Positions 15,823 through 24,950 of a DNA stretch of 36,478 bases are shown in pieces; the first letter of the stretch is position 1; every line of letters starts with the position of its first letter. The translations under genes were made by a program, and so were the position numbers. The DNA comes from Methanothermococcus okinawensis. Lineage in GTDB: Archaea > AGJL01 > Methanococci > Methanococcales > Methanococcaceae. The notes beneath the pieces are model-generated. The model made no database searches, was not told the DNA's origin, and saw only the letters and a list, made by a program, of their open reading frames with translations. The stretch covers positions 1 to 36,478 of the forward strand of contig DQUI01000027.1 in NCBI GenBank assembly GCA_015662355.1. Direction: 5' to 3'.

Positions 15823-17259
15823 ATGGATAGTAGTGTTTTGATCAGAAGATGTAATGAATTTTTAGAGGAGTTGTCAAAATTTAGGGAGGAGATGCGGTCA
15901 AAATTTTCCGATAACTTAGATGACAATTTCTACAGGAATCTAATAGATGTCTTAAGTAGGAATTTAAAGATCCTTGAGGATTTTAAGGAGAAGATGGAAC
16001 TTCAAGGTTTCGATACCCCCTTTATAGGTGTGGGAAAGTTGAAGGGATGTGATGAGGACGATCTCTACGAGATAAAGTCCTACGTCTCCTATTTAAGAAG
16101 GATGGTAGATGAAAAGAAGGGGTTACTAGAGAGGGTAAGATACGCCATGGTGTCCCACAGGATAGCCCTGGGACATTTAAAGGAGAGGGAGGGAAACAGG
16201 AGATTAGTACACTTTCTACCTTACGACGGCTCAAATAAAGATATACTCTTCAACATGCCTACCCTCTTTATCAGGACGTACAAGAGACTTTTAAGTGTAT
16301 TGGAATCTGAGGGTAAAGGGAGTATTAGCTCTGTCACTGTTACCTTTCTAGTGATGGAGGATGGAAAGAGGAAGTTGAAGAGGATGAAGATAGAGGATGA
16401 GGACTTCGAGGAGTATCTCAAGAGGAACTACGGGGAGGTACTTATAACCTCTATTAAGAAGAACTACACCAGGAGTAAACTAATACCTGACGGTTACGTA
16501 AGAAAAACCTTGGCACTGTCTTACTTGCTAGCCTACTGGGACGATATAGAGAGGAAGATATGGGAGGAGTATGAAAAGAGATTGTCTGAACATCAGAGGG
16601 AGCTTATAGAGAAGTACAGAAGTACAGTGTTAGATCTTAGGGAGGAGGTGGAGGAGGGTATGATAGACGTTAGGGCGTTGGAGGAGTTGAAGATAAAGAG
16701 GTTGAAAATGAGGGAGGAGTTAGAGAGGTTAGGACTTTACAGGGAGGGAAAACCTGTAGAGGAGTTAAAGAGTGCCCTTGAGATAGAGAGGGAGATCTGG
16801 GAAGAGATCCCGTACAACATGGCTGTAAAGTATCTATCTCAGGATATCTTCAAGTACTACCTCTACAAGACCCCTGATGAGAGGGACAAATCTAGCATGT
16901 TTCCCTCTATCCTTAATACCCCCTCTCCCCTAAACCTCAGGTGGATGGTAGTAGAGGGAATAGATCCTGTAGCAGTTCTAGATGTTAAATTCCTACTTGA
17001 GAGGGAGCTTCCAAAGTACAGTATCCCCATTAAAAACCTAGGAGGTGTAGCCCTCTATCTAGTCCACGACTGGAATGAGGTAGAGAGGTTTGGATTTAAA
17101 AGGGAGGACGTTGAGAAGATCCTTAAAGACATGGCTCCTATAGATAGAATAAGGTCCCTCCTAAGTAAGAAGGGGATAGATATTAAGAAGTTGGAGAAGT
17201 ATAACTCTATAAAGAAGGAGAGGACAAAGAAGTTCCTAGATGCCCTCAGTAGGTTATAA
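15823..17259 (+). CDS. Large coiled-coil protein, DUF530-like
   Basis: A predicted 478-residue protein rich in Glu, Lys and Arg, with long charged helices (for example around residues 250-330, LRMREELERL-type heptads). I see no catalytic motif, signal peptide, membrane helix or cysteine cluster. By overall composition and recollection it matches DUF530, a methanogen family of unknown function; this placement is tentative. I start at the ATG at 15823 because GGTTGTGA lies five bases upstream. The open frame extends back to 15745, but that part overlaps nop10. It lies 61 bases after nop10 and two bases before cbiB, so it may be in the same transcript. Confidence 0.65.
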   Translation: MDSSVLIRRCNEFLEELSKFREEMRSKFSDNLDDNFYRNLIDVLSRNLKILEDFKEKMELQGFDTPFIGVGKLKGCDEDDLYEIKSYVSYLRRMVDEKKGLLERVRYAMVSHRIALGHLKEREGNRRLVHFLPYDGSNKDILFNMPTLFIRTYKRLLSVLESEGKGSISSVTVTFLVMEDGKRKLKRMKIEDEDFEEYLKRNYGEVLITSIKKNYTRSKLIPDGYVRKTLALSYLLAYWDDIERKIWEEYEKRLSEHQRELIEKYRSTVLDLREEVEEGMIDVRALEELKIKRLKMREELERLGLYREGKPVEELKSALEIEREIWEEIPYNMAVKYLSQDIFKYYLYKTPDERDKSSMFPSILNTPSPLNLRWMVVEGIDPVAVLDVKFLLERELPKYSIPIKNLGGVALYLVHDWNEVERFGFKREDVEKILKDMAPIDRIRSLLSKKGIDIKKLEKYNSIKKERTKKFLDALSRL

Positions 17260-17261
17260 CT

Positions 17262-18188
17262 ATGCTTCACCCTCTAATACTCTGGGGTGCTGTAATATTT
17301 GATAGAGTAGTTGGGGAGCCCCCTGAGAGGATACACCCTGTAGTGTGGATAGGTAAGCTGATCTACATCCTAGAAGATATTTTTAAATCTAGTTATTCCA
17401 AAGACAAGGTTAGGGATCTCCTCTTTGGATCCATTACTACAGTGACTACACTGGCAGTAGTACTTCTAGCGTCCTATTCCCTTGAAATTTTTATATCAAG
17501 ATTACCTGAACTTATCCAGTACCCCCTCTACTCCCTTGTCCTCTCAACTACTATAGGTTATAAGTCCCTCCTAGATTTTTCTAGGAAACCTATTGTGGCT
17601 TTAAGAGAGGGGGACATAGGGAGTGCAAGAAGATATCTCCAGTGTATAGTAAGTAGGGACACCTCAAAGTTAGATAGGGAACATATCCTATCTGCATCGG
17701 TGGAGAGTCTATCTGAAAATATAACAGACAGTATTATAGCCCCCCTTATCTACGGGGCACTCTTTGGGCTCCCTGGAGCCTTCCTCTACAGGGCTGTTAA
17801 CACCTTAGACGCCATGATAGGATATAGAAATGACAGATACGAATACTACGGTAAGTTAGTTGCCTACTTAGACGATCTACTGAATATTATACCTTCCCGT
17901 ATTGCAGGGTTACTCCTAGTAATAACTTCACCTCTATACGGAGGGGATATAAAGGGGGCACTCTACGGTTTCCTCAGAGAGGGCTCTAAAACCCCCTCTC
18001 CAAACTCAGGATATACCATGGCAACAGTGGCTAACAGTTTAGAGATGACCCTTGAAAAGATAGGGTACTACAGATTGGGGAGAGGAAAAATAGATGTTAA
18101 GAAGGCCTATAATGCCTTAAAGGCTGTAGACGTAGTGGTAATATCATTCCTTACGTTCTACACCTTCCTGTTTTACCTTATAATATAG
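17262..18188 (+). CDS. cbiB: Adenosylcobinamide-phosphate synthase CbiB/CobD
   Basis: Membrane enzyme that attaches aminopropanol (or its phosphate) to adenosylcobyric acid in cobalamin biosynthesis. The 308-residue protein begins with a hydrophobic helix ([20 protein letters not shown]), where D-x-x-x-G-E-P-P is the family signature, followed by [10 protein letters not shown]. Further hydrophobic segments lie near residues 55-100 and 190-225, and the C-terminus ends in a helix ([17 protein letters not shown]). Later motifs include [11 protein letters not shown] and [10 protein letters not shown]. It starts two bases after the DUF530-like gene. Its last 16 bases overlap the convergent bioW gene. 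Confidence 0.95.
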   Translation: MLHPLILWGAVIFDRVVGEPPERIHPVVWIGKLIYILEDIFKSSYSKDKVRDLLFGSITTVTTLAVVLLASYSLEIFISRLPELIQYPLYSLVLSTTIGYKSLLDFSRKPIVALREGDIGSARRYLQCIVSRDTSKLDREHILSASVESLSENITDSIIAPLIYGALFGLPGAFLYRAVNTLDAMIGYRNDRYEYYGKLVAYLDDLLNIIPSRIAGLLLVITSPLYGGDIKGALYGFLREGSKTPSPNSGYTMATVANSLEMTLEKIGYYRLGRGKIDVKKAYNALKAVDVVVISFLTFYTFLFYLII

Positions 18189-18886
18189 GGCTTATTCTCC
18201 AGATCCCTTATTAATCTCTCTAGTTTATCCCTGTCCTCCTTAGGGATGGAGACAAAGAATACCCTGCCCCCTGGCTCCCCTCTCTCCTTCAAGTTTGTAA
18301 TTCTAAAGTATCCCCTCTTAGTGGCCACATAACCTGTAGTATATGAGGGGTTATCTGAGATACACAGCTCTCCAATAACCCCTAAATCTATAACCTTAGT
18401 GGCTATTGCTATGGCGTCTACAGTTCTCTCTGTTCCTAACTTCTCCCCTAGTATCCTCTCCTTTAACTCATGAGATGTGGATATACACTTTACCCTCACC
18501 CCCCTCTCCCTGTCAGGTTCTAACCTCTCCCCCTCTAGATTCAGTATACTTGCCCCTCTCATCCCTCCCCTATCTAGTATTTTAAATGCCTCCTCTATAA
18601 CCTCCTCCTTTATCCCCTCCCTCCTAAGTATATCCCTGGCAACCTTCCTCGCCTCCTCCTTACTACTACATTCTACAGTTCTAATAGGCAGAGGATCTAT
18701 ATACTTTATATCCTCTTTAATCTCCTCAATCTTTATATTTATAAAGTCTGGAGTGCCAATCTCATGGGAGAATGCCCTCCTTATAAACTTCACAACATAC
18801 TCCTCTATCTTTTCCCTCTCCACTATAGTTTCTGCCCCTGAGATATGTCTGTTGTTTTTCGACGCCCTCATCTTTATACTGTACAT
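18173..18886 (-). CDS. bioW: 6-carboxyhexanoate-CoA ligase BioW
   Basis: Pimeloyl-CoA synthetase, which activates pimelate with ATP and CoA to start biotin synthesis. The 237-residue protein opens [19 protein letters not shown], the hallmark of the family, and has [20 protein letters not shown] in the middle and [12 protein letters not shown] later. I start at the ATG at 18884-18886, as in relatives beginning M-x-SIKMRAS; another ATG lies two codons upstream but sits inside the purine-rich ribosome site. Its 3' end overlaps cbiB on the other strand by 16 bases. The other pathway gene seen is the BioB homologue at 8352; bioF, bioA and bioD must be elsewhere. Confidence 0.93.
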   Translation of the reverse strand: MYSIKMRASKNNRHISGAETIVEREKIEEYVVKFIRRAFSHEIGTPDFINIKIEEIKEDIKYIDPLPIRTVECSSKEEARKVARDILRREGIKEEVIEEAFKILDRGGMRGASILNLEGERLEPDRERGVRVKCISTSHELKERILGEKLGTERTVDAIAIATKVIDLGVIGELCISDNPSYTTGYVATKRGYFRITNLKERGEPGGRVFFVSIPKEDRDKLERLIRDLENKPYIIR

Positions 18887-18958
18887 GTCCATCCCTTCTA
18901 AAAGTATATAAATGATAAGTATAATATTTGACTATAAAAACTGATTAGGTGGTAACCT

Positions 18959-19891
18959 ATGATACTCTTTGAGTGGGGTACCTACAACGCCCTCTCTACA
19001 CTGAGACAGGCTGCACTACTAGGTACAAGAATTACAGAGATACCTCCTGCTGTCCTAGCTAGGAGGATGTCACCAGACTACTACGAGAACTACAGGGAGA
19101 TAGGAGAGAGATACTTTACAAAGATTATAGCCCATGGACCTTACTACAACATAACATCTGAGAGGGGATTAAGGGCTCACCTCACAGCGATAGAGAGGGC
19201 AACAATCGCCGGAGCTAAGATATACAACTACCACCTAGGTAGAAGGATAGGGGCAGGGGATTTAAATGTCCACCTGGAGATCCTGAAGAAGTTCAACGAA
19301 ATAAACAGTGAGATGATATACTCCCCAGAACCTGCCACTAACCCAGAGGAGGAGTTTGGTACCTTAGATGAGATCGAGGAGCTTGTTAAAGCTGCAAGGG
19401 AAGAGGGTATAAAGATAACCCCTTCCCTACAGTTGGAGAATATATTCCTAAGTGAGTTGAAGGTCTACGAGACTGGTGATTTCATAGAGGCCTCTGATAA
19501 GGCAGACGCAAAATGGTGGCTAAACATTTTGGAGAGGATGGATAAGATATCTGAGGACATAGTACATCTCAGATTCTCCCAGGTAGTAGGTATTAAGTTT
19601 GGAGACAGATTCTACAAGAAGAGGATGCCACTGGGCATGGGATACCCACCCTTTGAACCATTGGCAGAGGCTCTCTCAACGTACTTCGTAAACAACAGCA
19701 TGGCAGAGGTAGTTAAGAAGATACTCTTCCTCTATACAGGACTGCCAGAGGTTAAGTACAAGGACCTGATAGATATCTACGCTACAGTTATGAAGATGTC
19801 CATAGACAAGTTAATGAGTAAGAAGAACCAGGTTGAGTATGGAAGATTCTACGCCACTACTAGGGGAGAAGGAGAGGACAGCGACCAATAA
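18959..19891 (+). CDS. Endonuclease IV-like TIM-barrel protein
   Basis: A 310-residue protein of the AP-endonuclease-2/xylose-isomerase-like barrel superfamily. Features include an N-terminal LFEWGTYNALS, IIAHGPYYNITSE (a His at the metal-site position), NYHLGRR and SPEPATNPEEEFG. Methanococci carry several such proteins annotated as endonuclease IV-like. Some metal ligands of true endonuclease IV are present (His, Glu), but I cannot confirm all, so DNA-repair activity is uncertain and sugar or cofactor isomerisation remains possible. TAGGTGGT lies five bases upstream of the ATG. It diverges from bioW and is followed by T-run terminators. Confidence 0.65.
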   Translation: MILFEWGTYNALSTLRQAALLGTRITEIPPAVLARRMSPDYYENYREIGERYFTKIIAHGPYYNITSERGLRAHLTAIERATIAGAKIYNYHLGRRIGAGDLNVHLEILKKFNEINSEMIYSPEPATNPEEEFGTLDEIEELVKAAREEGIKITPSLQLENIFLSELKVYETGDFIEASDKADAKWWLNILERMDKISEDIVHLRFSQVVGIKFGDRFYKKRMPLGMGYPPFEPLAEALSTYFVNNSMAEVVKKILFLYTGLPEVKYKDLIDIYATVMKMSIDKLMSKKNQVEYGRFYATTRGEGEDSDQ

Positions 19892-19895
19892 ACTC

Positions 19896-19924
19896 TTTTT
19901 ATTAAATTACATCTTCTCTTTTTT
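19896..19924 (+). terminator. T-run terminators after TIM-barrel gene
   Basis: Five T at 19896-19900 and six T at 19919-19924 follow the stop codon. The next gene starts at 19990, after its own AT-rich promoter stretch. Confidence 0.5.
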
Positions 19925-19989
19925 ATATATCTTATAGTTTTTATAGACTTTTATTATAAATTTTCACAAAAAGTTAAAAGAGTGATAGT

Positions 19990-22284
19990 ATGATAGACAA
20001 GTGTCCAATTTGTAAAGGTAGTGGAAAAAAGATAGTAGATTATAAAACCTGTCCAGAGTGTGAGGGCACTGGTTACATATGTGAGTTCGACACAAAATCC
20101 CACTTTAAAGGTATCTCAAAGAGGTCAAAGTACGACCTAGATCTTGCTGAAGTACCCTGTCCAAACTGTGAAGGCACTGGTAAGATAGGAGTCTACAACA
20201 CCTGTGACTACTGTGGAGGTTCTGGAAAGGTTATAAAGTGTGAGAAGTGTGGGAGATACATTGGGAAGTATCCAGAGTATAAAGATGTTACACTATGTGA
20301 CATATGTAGAAAAGAGGAGGAGGAGAGGAGAAAGAATCTAAAGACTGTATATCAGTTGGACAACCTGTGTAACGTTGGAGATGTAGAGGAGGGTAAGTTC
20401 TACAAGGGGGTTGTATCTAGAAGGGAAAAGTACGGGGTATTTGTCTCCCTCAACGAGCAGACCAGGGGACTACTTAAACCAAGGGAGATGGTTGGAAAGA
20501 GACTAAACGATTTCAAGATAGGAGATGAAGTTATAGTACAGGTTATAGATGTAAGACCTGAGAAGAGAGAGATAGACTTTAGATACATACCTCTAACTAA
20601 CTACACAGTGGAGAAACTGGAAAAGGAGATTCCTCTAACAACTATAAAGGAGATCGTAGACAAGGGACTAGTGGAGATGATTGACGAGATAGTCCATATC
20701 AGAGGGGAGGTTATCCAGATAACCCAGACACCTGGGCCAACTATCTTCACGGTGACAGACGGTACAGAAACTGCATGGGTTTCAGCCCTGGACATTGCAG
20801 GTTTAAGGGCACATCCTGAGGTAGTTGTTGGAGATATTATAGATGTAATTGGATCTGTATCTATTAGAGAGGGGAGGCTCCAGATCGAGAGGTTGAAGTT
20901 GAGGAAGTTGGAAGGGGAAGAGGCTGAGGAGGTTAAAAAGGAGATAGAGAAAAAGCTAGATGAGAAGTCAGAGCCCTATGGAGATATAGAGTTCCTAGTA
21001 CAGTCTCCTGTGTTGGAGAAGTTAAGACCTAGGATGGCCCAGGTGGCAAAAAAGATAAGGAGGGCTATACTAGATGGAAGGCCTATTATCATAAGACACC
21101 ATGCAGATGCAGATGGATACTGTGCAGGTCTAGCCCTGGAGAGGGCCATACTTCCTATACTTAGTAAGTTCTCCATAGATGCAGATGCCCAGTGGCACTA
21201 CTTTAAGAGAAGTCCCTCAAAGGCTCCATTCTATGAGTTAGAGGATGTAACTAAGGATCTAGTATACTCCCTAGAGGACAAGTTAAGGTTTGGCCAGAAG
21301 ATGCCCCTGGTAATACTTGTGGACAACGGTAGTACAGATGAGGACATCCCTGCAATCTCCCAGGCTGTAGCCTTTGGAGCAGATGTAATTGTGATAGATC
21401 ACCACTACCCTGGAGAGGTTGTTGACGGGAAAGTGGAGGTAGACGAGTACATATCTGGTCATGTAAATCCCTATCTAGTAGGAGGGGACAGTAACCTTAC
21501 AGCAGGGGTGTTGGCAACAGAGGTTGCAAGGATGATAAATAAGGATGTAACTGAGGAGATAAATCACCTGCCAGGTATAGCAGTAGTTGGAGATCATGCC
21601 AAGGGAGAGGAGGCAGAGGAGTACGTCAAGATAGCTACTGAGGATCTTACAAAGTGGAGTAAGGAGTACGGAAGTAATAAGGAGTATAGTGTGGAGGATC
21701 TTGAGAAGATCGCCCTATGTATGGATTTCGAGGCCTTCTATCTAAGGTTTATGAGTGGAAGGGGAATAGTGGAGGAGATATTGGCTACAAACAAGAAGGA
21801 GATAGGGAAACATGAGAAGTTAATTGATATTCTCTATAAGAGGGCAACGGAGATGATAGATAGGCAGATGAGGGCTGTACTACCTGCCCTCAAGACTGAG
21901 AGACTGGAGAACGATATAATACTTAGCACCTTAGACGTGGAGAAGTATACCCATAAATTTACATTCCCACCTCCAGGGAAAACCTGTGGATTTGCACACG
22001 ACAGTGTAGTTAAGAAGTATGGGGAGGAAACCCCTATTATAACTATAGCCTACGGTCCAGACTTCCTGGTAGTTAGAGCTACAGATGCAGTAAGTGAGAG
22101 GTTCAACTTCAATCTAAACCATATAGTGGAACAACTTATGAGGGAGATACCTGAAGCCTCCATAGATGGAGGGGGACACGAGTGTGCCGGTAGTATTAAA
22201 TTCGTAGAGGGGTTAAGGGATAAGGTACTCTCCAGGTTCATAGACATACTGAGAGGTATGAAAGGGAGTGCCAATGATACTTAG
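19990..22284 (+). CDS. RecJ-like DHH protein with zinc fingers, S1 and OB
   Basis: A 764-residue multidomain protein. Residues 1-80 hold four DnaJ-type CxxCxGxG repeats (from Cys5, Cys21, Cys57 and Cys72), with two further CxxC pairs (84/87, 103/106). An S1-like domain follows at about 130-200 (FYKGVVSRREKYGVFVSL), then an OB domain at about 235-305. The DHH phosphoesterase core has HHADADGYC (370-378), Asp445 and DHH at 470-472, and the DHHA1 domain ends with GGGH (727-730). This is the archaeal RecJ-like nuclease architecture; relatives act in DNA repair, replication (with GINS) or RNA decay. All core metal residues look intact. A PRMT-like methylase gene overlaps its 3' end by 11 bases. 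Confidence 0.88.
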   Translation: MIDKCPICKGSGKKIVDYKTCPECEGTGYICEFDTKSHFKGISKRSKYDLDLAEVPCPNCEGTGKIGVYNTCDYCGGSGKVIKCEKCGRYIGKYPEYKDVTLCDICRKEEEERRKNLKTVYQLDNLCNVGDVEEGKFYKGVVSRREKYGVFVSLNEQTRGLLKPREMVGKRLNDFKIGDEVIVQVIDVRPEKREIDFRYIPLTNYTVEKLEKEIPLTTIKEIVDKGLVEMIDEIVHIRGEVIQITQTPGPTIFTVTDGTETAWVSALDIAGLRAHPEVVVGDIIDVIGSVSIREGRLQIERLKLRKLEGEEAEEVKKEIEKKLDEKSEPYGDIEFLVQSPVLEKLRPRMAQVAKKIRRAILDGRPIIIRHHADADGYCAGLALERAILPILSKFSIDADAQWHYFKRSPSKAPFYELEDVTKDLVYSLEDKLRFGQKMPLVILVDNGSTDEDIPAISQAVAFGADVIVIDHHYPGEVVDGKVEVDEYISGHVNPYLVGGDSNLTAGVLATEVARMINKDVTEEINHLPGIAVVGDHAKGEEAEEYVKIATEDLTKWSKEYGSNKEYSVEDLEKIALCMDFEAFYLRFMSGRGIVEEILATNKKEIGKHEKLIDILYKRATEMIDRQMRAVLPALKTERLENDIILSTLDVEKYTHKFTFPPPGKTCGFAHDSVVKKYGEETPIITIAYGPDFLVVRATDAVSERFNFNLNHIVEQLMREIPEASIDGGGHECAGSIKFVEGLRDKVLSRFIDILRGMKGSANDT

Positions 22285-23059
22285 ATTAAATGTTCCCCAG
22301 TGGCACTACAGCATGCTCCAGGATAGGGAGAGGTTAGGAGTGTTCAAGTGGGCTATTGAGAGGAGTGTTAAATATAATGACGTCCTCTACGATGTAGGTA
22401 CAGGTAGTGGAGTACTGGCTATGATAGCTGCCAGGATTGCAAGGAAGGTTTACGCCATTGAGTTAGACCCTATAACCTATCAGTACGCCCTGGAGAATAT
22501 AGAGATCAACAGATTTAAAAACATAGAACTGATAGAAGGTGATGCAAGGGAGTACGTTCCAGAGGAGGAGGTGGACGTAGTTGTTATGGAGATGTTAGAC
22601 ACTGCACTTATTACAGAACCCCAGATTCCAGTTATGAACGCTATACTGAAGAAGGGAATTCTCAAGGAGGGGGGAAAGGTTATACCTGAGAGGGTTTACA
22701 ACACTGCCCAGGTGGTGTTCTCCAGGATGGATCATATCTACTACGACGAGGAGATAACATCACAACCACTATCTAAGGAGATACCCTACAGTGTTATAGA
22801 TTTCCACAGGATAAACAGGGAAGAGGTTTCCTATAACTTAGAGTTTAAGATATCCAGTGAGGAGGTTAAGGGAGCTAGAATAGGTATAAGGTTAAACACC
22901 TATACCCAACTCACAGGGGATACAGTTGCTGGAAGTACCCCTATGTTAAACCCCCCACTTGTTATACCCCTTGAGAGTCCAAGAATAGAGGACAACATCT
23001 TAAAAATTAAGCTATCCTATAGAATGGGGGGAGATTTAGAAAGTATTAAAATACGGTGA
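22274..23059 (+). CDS. PRMT-like SAM-dependent methyltransferase
   Basis: A 261-residue Rossmann-fold methylase. Motif I is YDVGTGSGVLAMIAA, and an acidic residue ends strand 2 (YAIELDP). The segment VVVMEMLDTALITEPQIPV resembles the double-glutamate loop of protein arginine methyltransferases. Residues from about 150 on are beta-rich, as in the PRMT barrel. The target is unknown: protein arginine is suggested by the double-E loop, but no substrate can be read. I start at ATG 22274, five bases after GGGAG; a GTG at 22268 is part of that site. It overlaps the RecJ-like gene, so the pair is probably coupled. Confidence 0.75.
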   Translation: MILRLNVPQWHYSMLQDRERLGVFKWAIERSVKYNDVLYDVGTGSGVLAMIAARIARKVYAIELDPITYQYALENIEINRFKNIELIEGDAREYVPEEEVDVVVMEMLDTALITEPQIPVMNAILKKGILKEGGKVIPERVYNTAQVVFSRMDHIYYDEEITSQPLSKEIPYSVIDFHRINREEVSYNLEFKISSEEVKGARIGIRLNTYTQLTGDTVAGSTPMLNPPLVIPLESPRIEDNILKIKLSYRMGGDLESIKIR

Positions 23060-23063
23060 TAGA

Positions 23064-23864
23064 ATTAAAATAGGTATACTCTGCTGTAGGAAAACCCTGG
23101 AGAATATACTTGTCTATAAGTGCCTATCTAGAAGATATCCTACTACTTTTATTGACCCTAGGAATTTAGATCTAGAGGGTGTTGATCTCGTTGTATCCAG
23201 GGTTGAAAGGGATCACTTGGAGGTAGGGTTAAGGGCCCTGGAGCATATAGAGGGGAGAGGTATAGAGGTAATTAACCCTAGGAGCTCTGTGGAAATATGT
23301 CAAAACAAATACCTCACCTATAAGTTACTAAAAGAGTACATGCCAACCTCTATCTTAGTATCTCAGGACAATTTTCAGGATATAGATTACCTAGTAGAGG
23401 AAAAAGATTTAAAATTCCCCCTAGTTGTAAAGCCAGTTTATGGGGGCTACGGTAATGGAGTGTTAAAGTTGGAAAAAATAGAAGAGTTAAAGAATATCTT
23501 AAAAAAACATAACTCTAGCAACTTTATCGTCCAGGAGTATATACCCTATAAACACGATGTAAGGGTTTTCCTTATTGGGGACAGAGTAGTATGTGCCATG
23601 GAGAGAATTCCCAGGAATGACTGGCGGGCAAACTGCTCCCTTGGGGCAGAGACTAGGAGATTTCCTATAAGGGGGGATGTTGAAGATCTTGTATTAAAGT
23701 GTGTTAAAAAAGTAAATGCCCATATAGTAGGGGTAGATGTGTTAATAGATAGGGAGAATAACCACTATATCCTAGAGATGAATATTACCCCTCAGTTTAG
23801 AAACACTATGAGATACGTAAATATTCCCCTGGAGATATTGAAGTTCATAGAGAAGTGCCACTAA
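23064..23864 (+). CDS. RimK-like ATP-grasp ligase, apparent ATT start
   Basis: A RimK-type ATP-grasp protein that joins an amino acid, often glutamate, to a carboxylate. Visible features are a pre-ATP-grasp domain (KIGILCCRKTLENI, then VDLVVSRVERDHLEVG), NKYLTYKLLKEY, FPLVVKPVYGGYGNGV and metal-binding LEMNITPQF. Methanogen relatives include MptN and CofF, which glutamylate methanopterin and F420; I cannot tell which, if either, this is. The reading frame is open from 23040, but the first standard start codon is TTG at 23217, which would delete the first 51 residues of a clearly coding domain. Where relatives start M-K-I-G, this gene has ATT-AAA-ATA-GGT, with GGTGA four bases upstream at 23055-23059. 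I therefore propose ATT as the start (266 residues). Confidence 0.7.
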   Translation: MKIGILCCRKTLENILVYKCLSRRYPTTFIDPRNLDLEGVDLVVSRVERDHLEVGLRALEHIEGRGIEVINPRSSVEICQNKYLTYKLLKEYMPTSILVSQDNFQDIDYLVEEKDLKFPLVVKPVYGGYGNGVLKLEKIEELKNILKKHNSSNFIVQEYIPYKHDVRVFLIGDRVVCAMERIPRNDWRANCSLGAETRRFPIRGDVEDLVLKCVKKVNAHIVGVDVLIDRENNHYILEMNITPQFRNTMRYVNIPLEILKFIEKCH

Positions 23865-24665
23865 TCAGGTCCCAATAACTACAGGTTCTGAGAGATCTTT
23901 AATAAGTCTTATTAGAGAGTAGGCTGCCAGTGCCGAGGTTTTAGGGTTCTCTTTTAAAGGTATATTTTCTACAGTTGTTCTTATAGTAGCTGTGGAACCT
24001 CTAACTATTACCTCATGCCTGTTTACAGAGATCTTTGGATCTGCCACTATCTTAACCTTTGTTGGGAAGTTAGATGCAAGGTAGAGTACTAGGGAGACGT
24101 TTATATTTTGGGGAAACTTCTCTATAGCCTCGGAGAAATTACCTTCAAAGACAGTAGTAGGTTCAGAGATACTATCTACATCAATTCCCAGCTTCTCCAG
24201 GGCATCCCTTAATCCCTCTACAGGTTTTACAGTTATCAACGTTACCTCGTATATCTCTCCCAGGGACGCTGCCTTTATTCCATCTATCCCTGCAATAGCC
24301 CCTGAAGGTATGTATATTCTTCTACTATATCTCTTTGCAAGGTTGTACAACTTTCTATAGAGGTTAAGGTCCTTGAAGGCGCCAACACTCATTATCACTA
24401 CATCCTTTCTATTTTCTAGGGCCTTAGTTGCAACTTCCTCTACTGCCTGGATTGAGGCGCACTCTATCACTAGATCTAGATCTTTACTTACTAGCTCCTC
24501 TATAGAGTGACACACCTGGGCTCCCACTAACTCTCCTAGCTTCTCCGCCTTTTCCATATGTCTGTCGTAGAGGGCTACAACCTTGGAGTTAATAATACCC
24601 TTTAACTGGGCATTAACTATGGAAGTAGCGATAGCTCCACAACCTACCAGCCCTATTCTCAACAT
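23865..24665 (-). CDS. nadX: L-aspartate dehydrogenase NadX
   Basis: NAD(P)-dependent enzyme that converts aspartate to iminoaspartate for quinolinate and NAD synthesis. The 266-residue protein has an N-terminal Rossmann motif [12 protein letters not shown] (residues 5-16), then [23 protein letters not shown] (about 118-132) and the C-terminal [14 protein letters not shown] helix, all typical of the family. It is convergent with the ATP-grasp gene, and the stop codons are back to back. The ATG is 17 bases after the PRC-barrel gene stop on the same strand, suggesting co-transcription. Confidence 0.92.
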   Translation of the reverse strand: MLRIGLVGCGAIATSIVNAQLKGIINSKVVALYDRHMEKAEKLGELVGAQVCHSIEELVSKDLDLVIECASIQAVEEVATKALENRKDVVIMSVGAFKDLNLYRKLYNLAKRYSRRIYIPSGAIAGIDGIKAASLGEIYEVTLITVKPVEGLRDALEKLGIDVDSISEPTTVFEGNFSEAIEKFPQNINVSLVLYLASNFPTKVKIVADPKISVNRHEVIVRGSTATIRTTVENIPLKENPKTSALAAYSLIRLIKDLSEPVVIGT

Positions 24666-24682
24666 TTATACCCCAGCAAATA

Positions 24683-24928
24683 CTATTTTTTTGGAAGTTT
24701 TACTAAGATTATATTTCCTATAGCCTCTACAACTCTATAGGGTATAACTACCTTCTTAGAGGGATCGTCTACCTTGTCCTTTAAACATCCCCTGTATACG
24801 TCACTTACCACTATACCACTTACTACAGCCTTGTCAGTATCTATCATGGCGTCGTAGACCTCTCCTACGTAATAACCTTGTGTGGTGTAGATCTTTTTAT
24901 TGAGGATCTCACTAACTTTAATTGCCAT
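24683..24928 (-). CDS. PRC-barrel domain protein
   Basis: An 81-residue single-domain protein with the PRC-barrel pattern. It starts with [20 protein letters not shown], then has [17 protein letters not shown] and a C-terminal [16 protein letters not shown]. Small PRC-barrel proteins are common in methanogens; they are thought to mediate protein or RNA contacts, and no enzymatic residues are seen. AGGGGAT lies four bases before the ATG. It is located between nadX and the C/D box sRNA, all on the minus strand. Confidence 0.82.
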   Translation of the reverse strand: MAIKVSEILNKKIYTTQGYYVGEVYDAMIDTDKAVVSGIVVSDVYRGCLKDKVDDPSKKVVIPYRVVEAIGNIILVKLPKK

Positions 24929-24950
24929 AACAATCCCCTAAGTTTTTAAT

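Noticed and set aside
23217-23864. ATP-grasp protein starting at TTG 23217
   Set aside because: This would cut off 51 codons that clearly encode the first domain (KIGILCC...); no ribosome site precedes the TTG.
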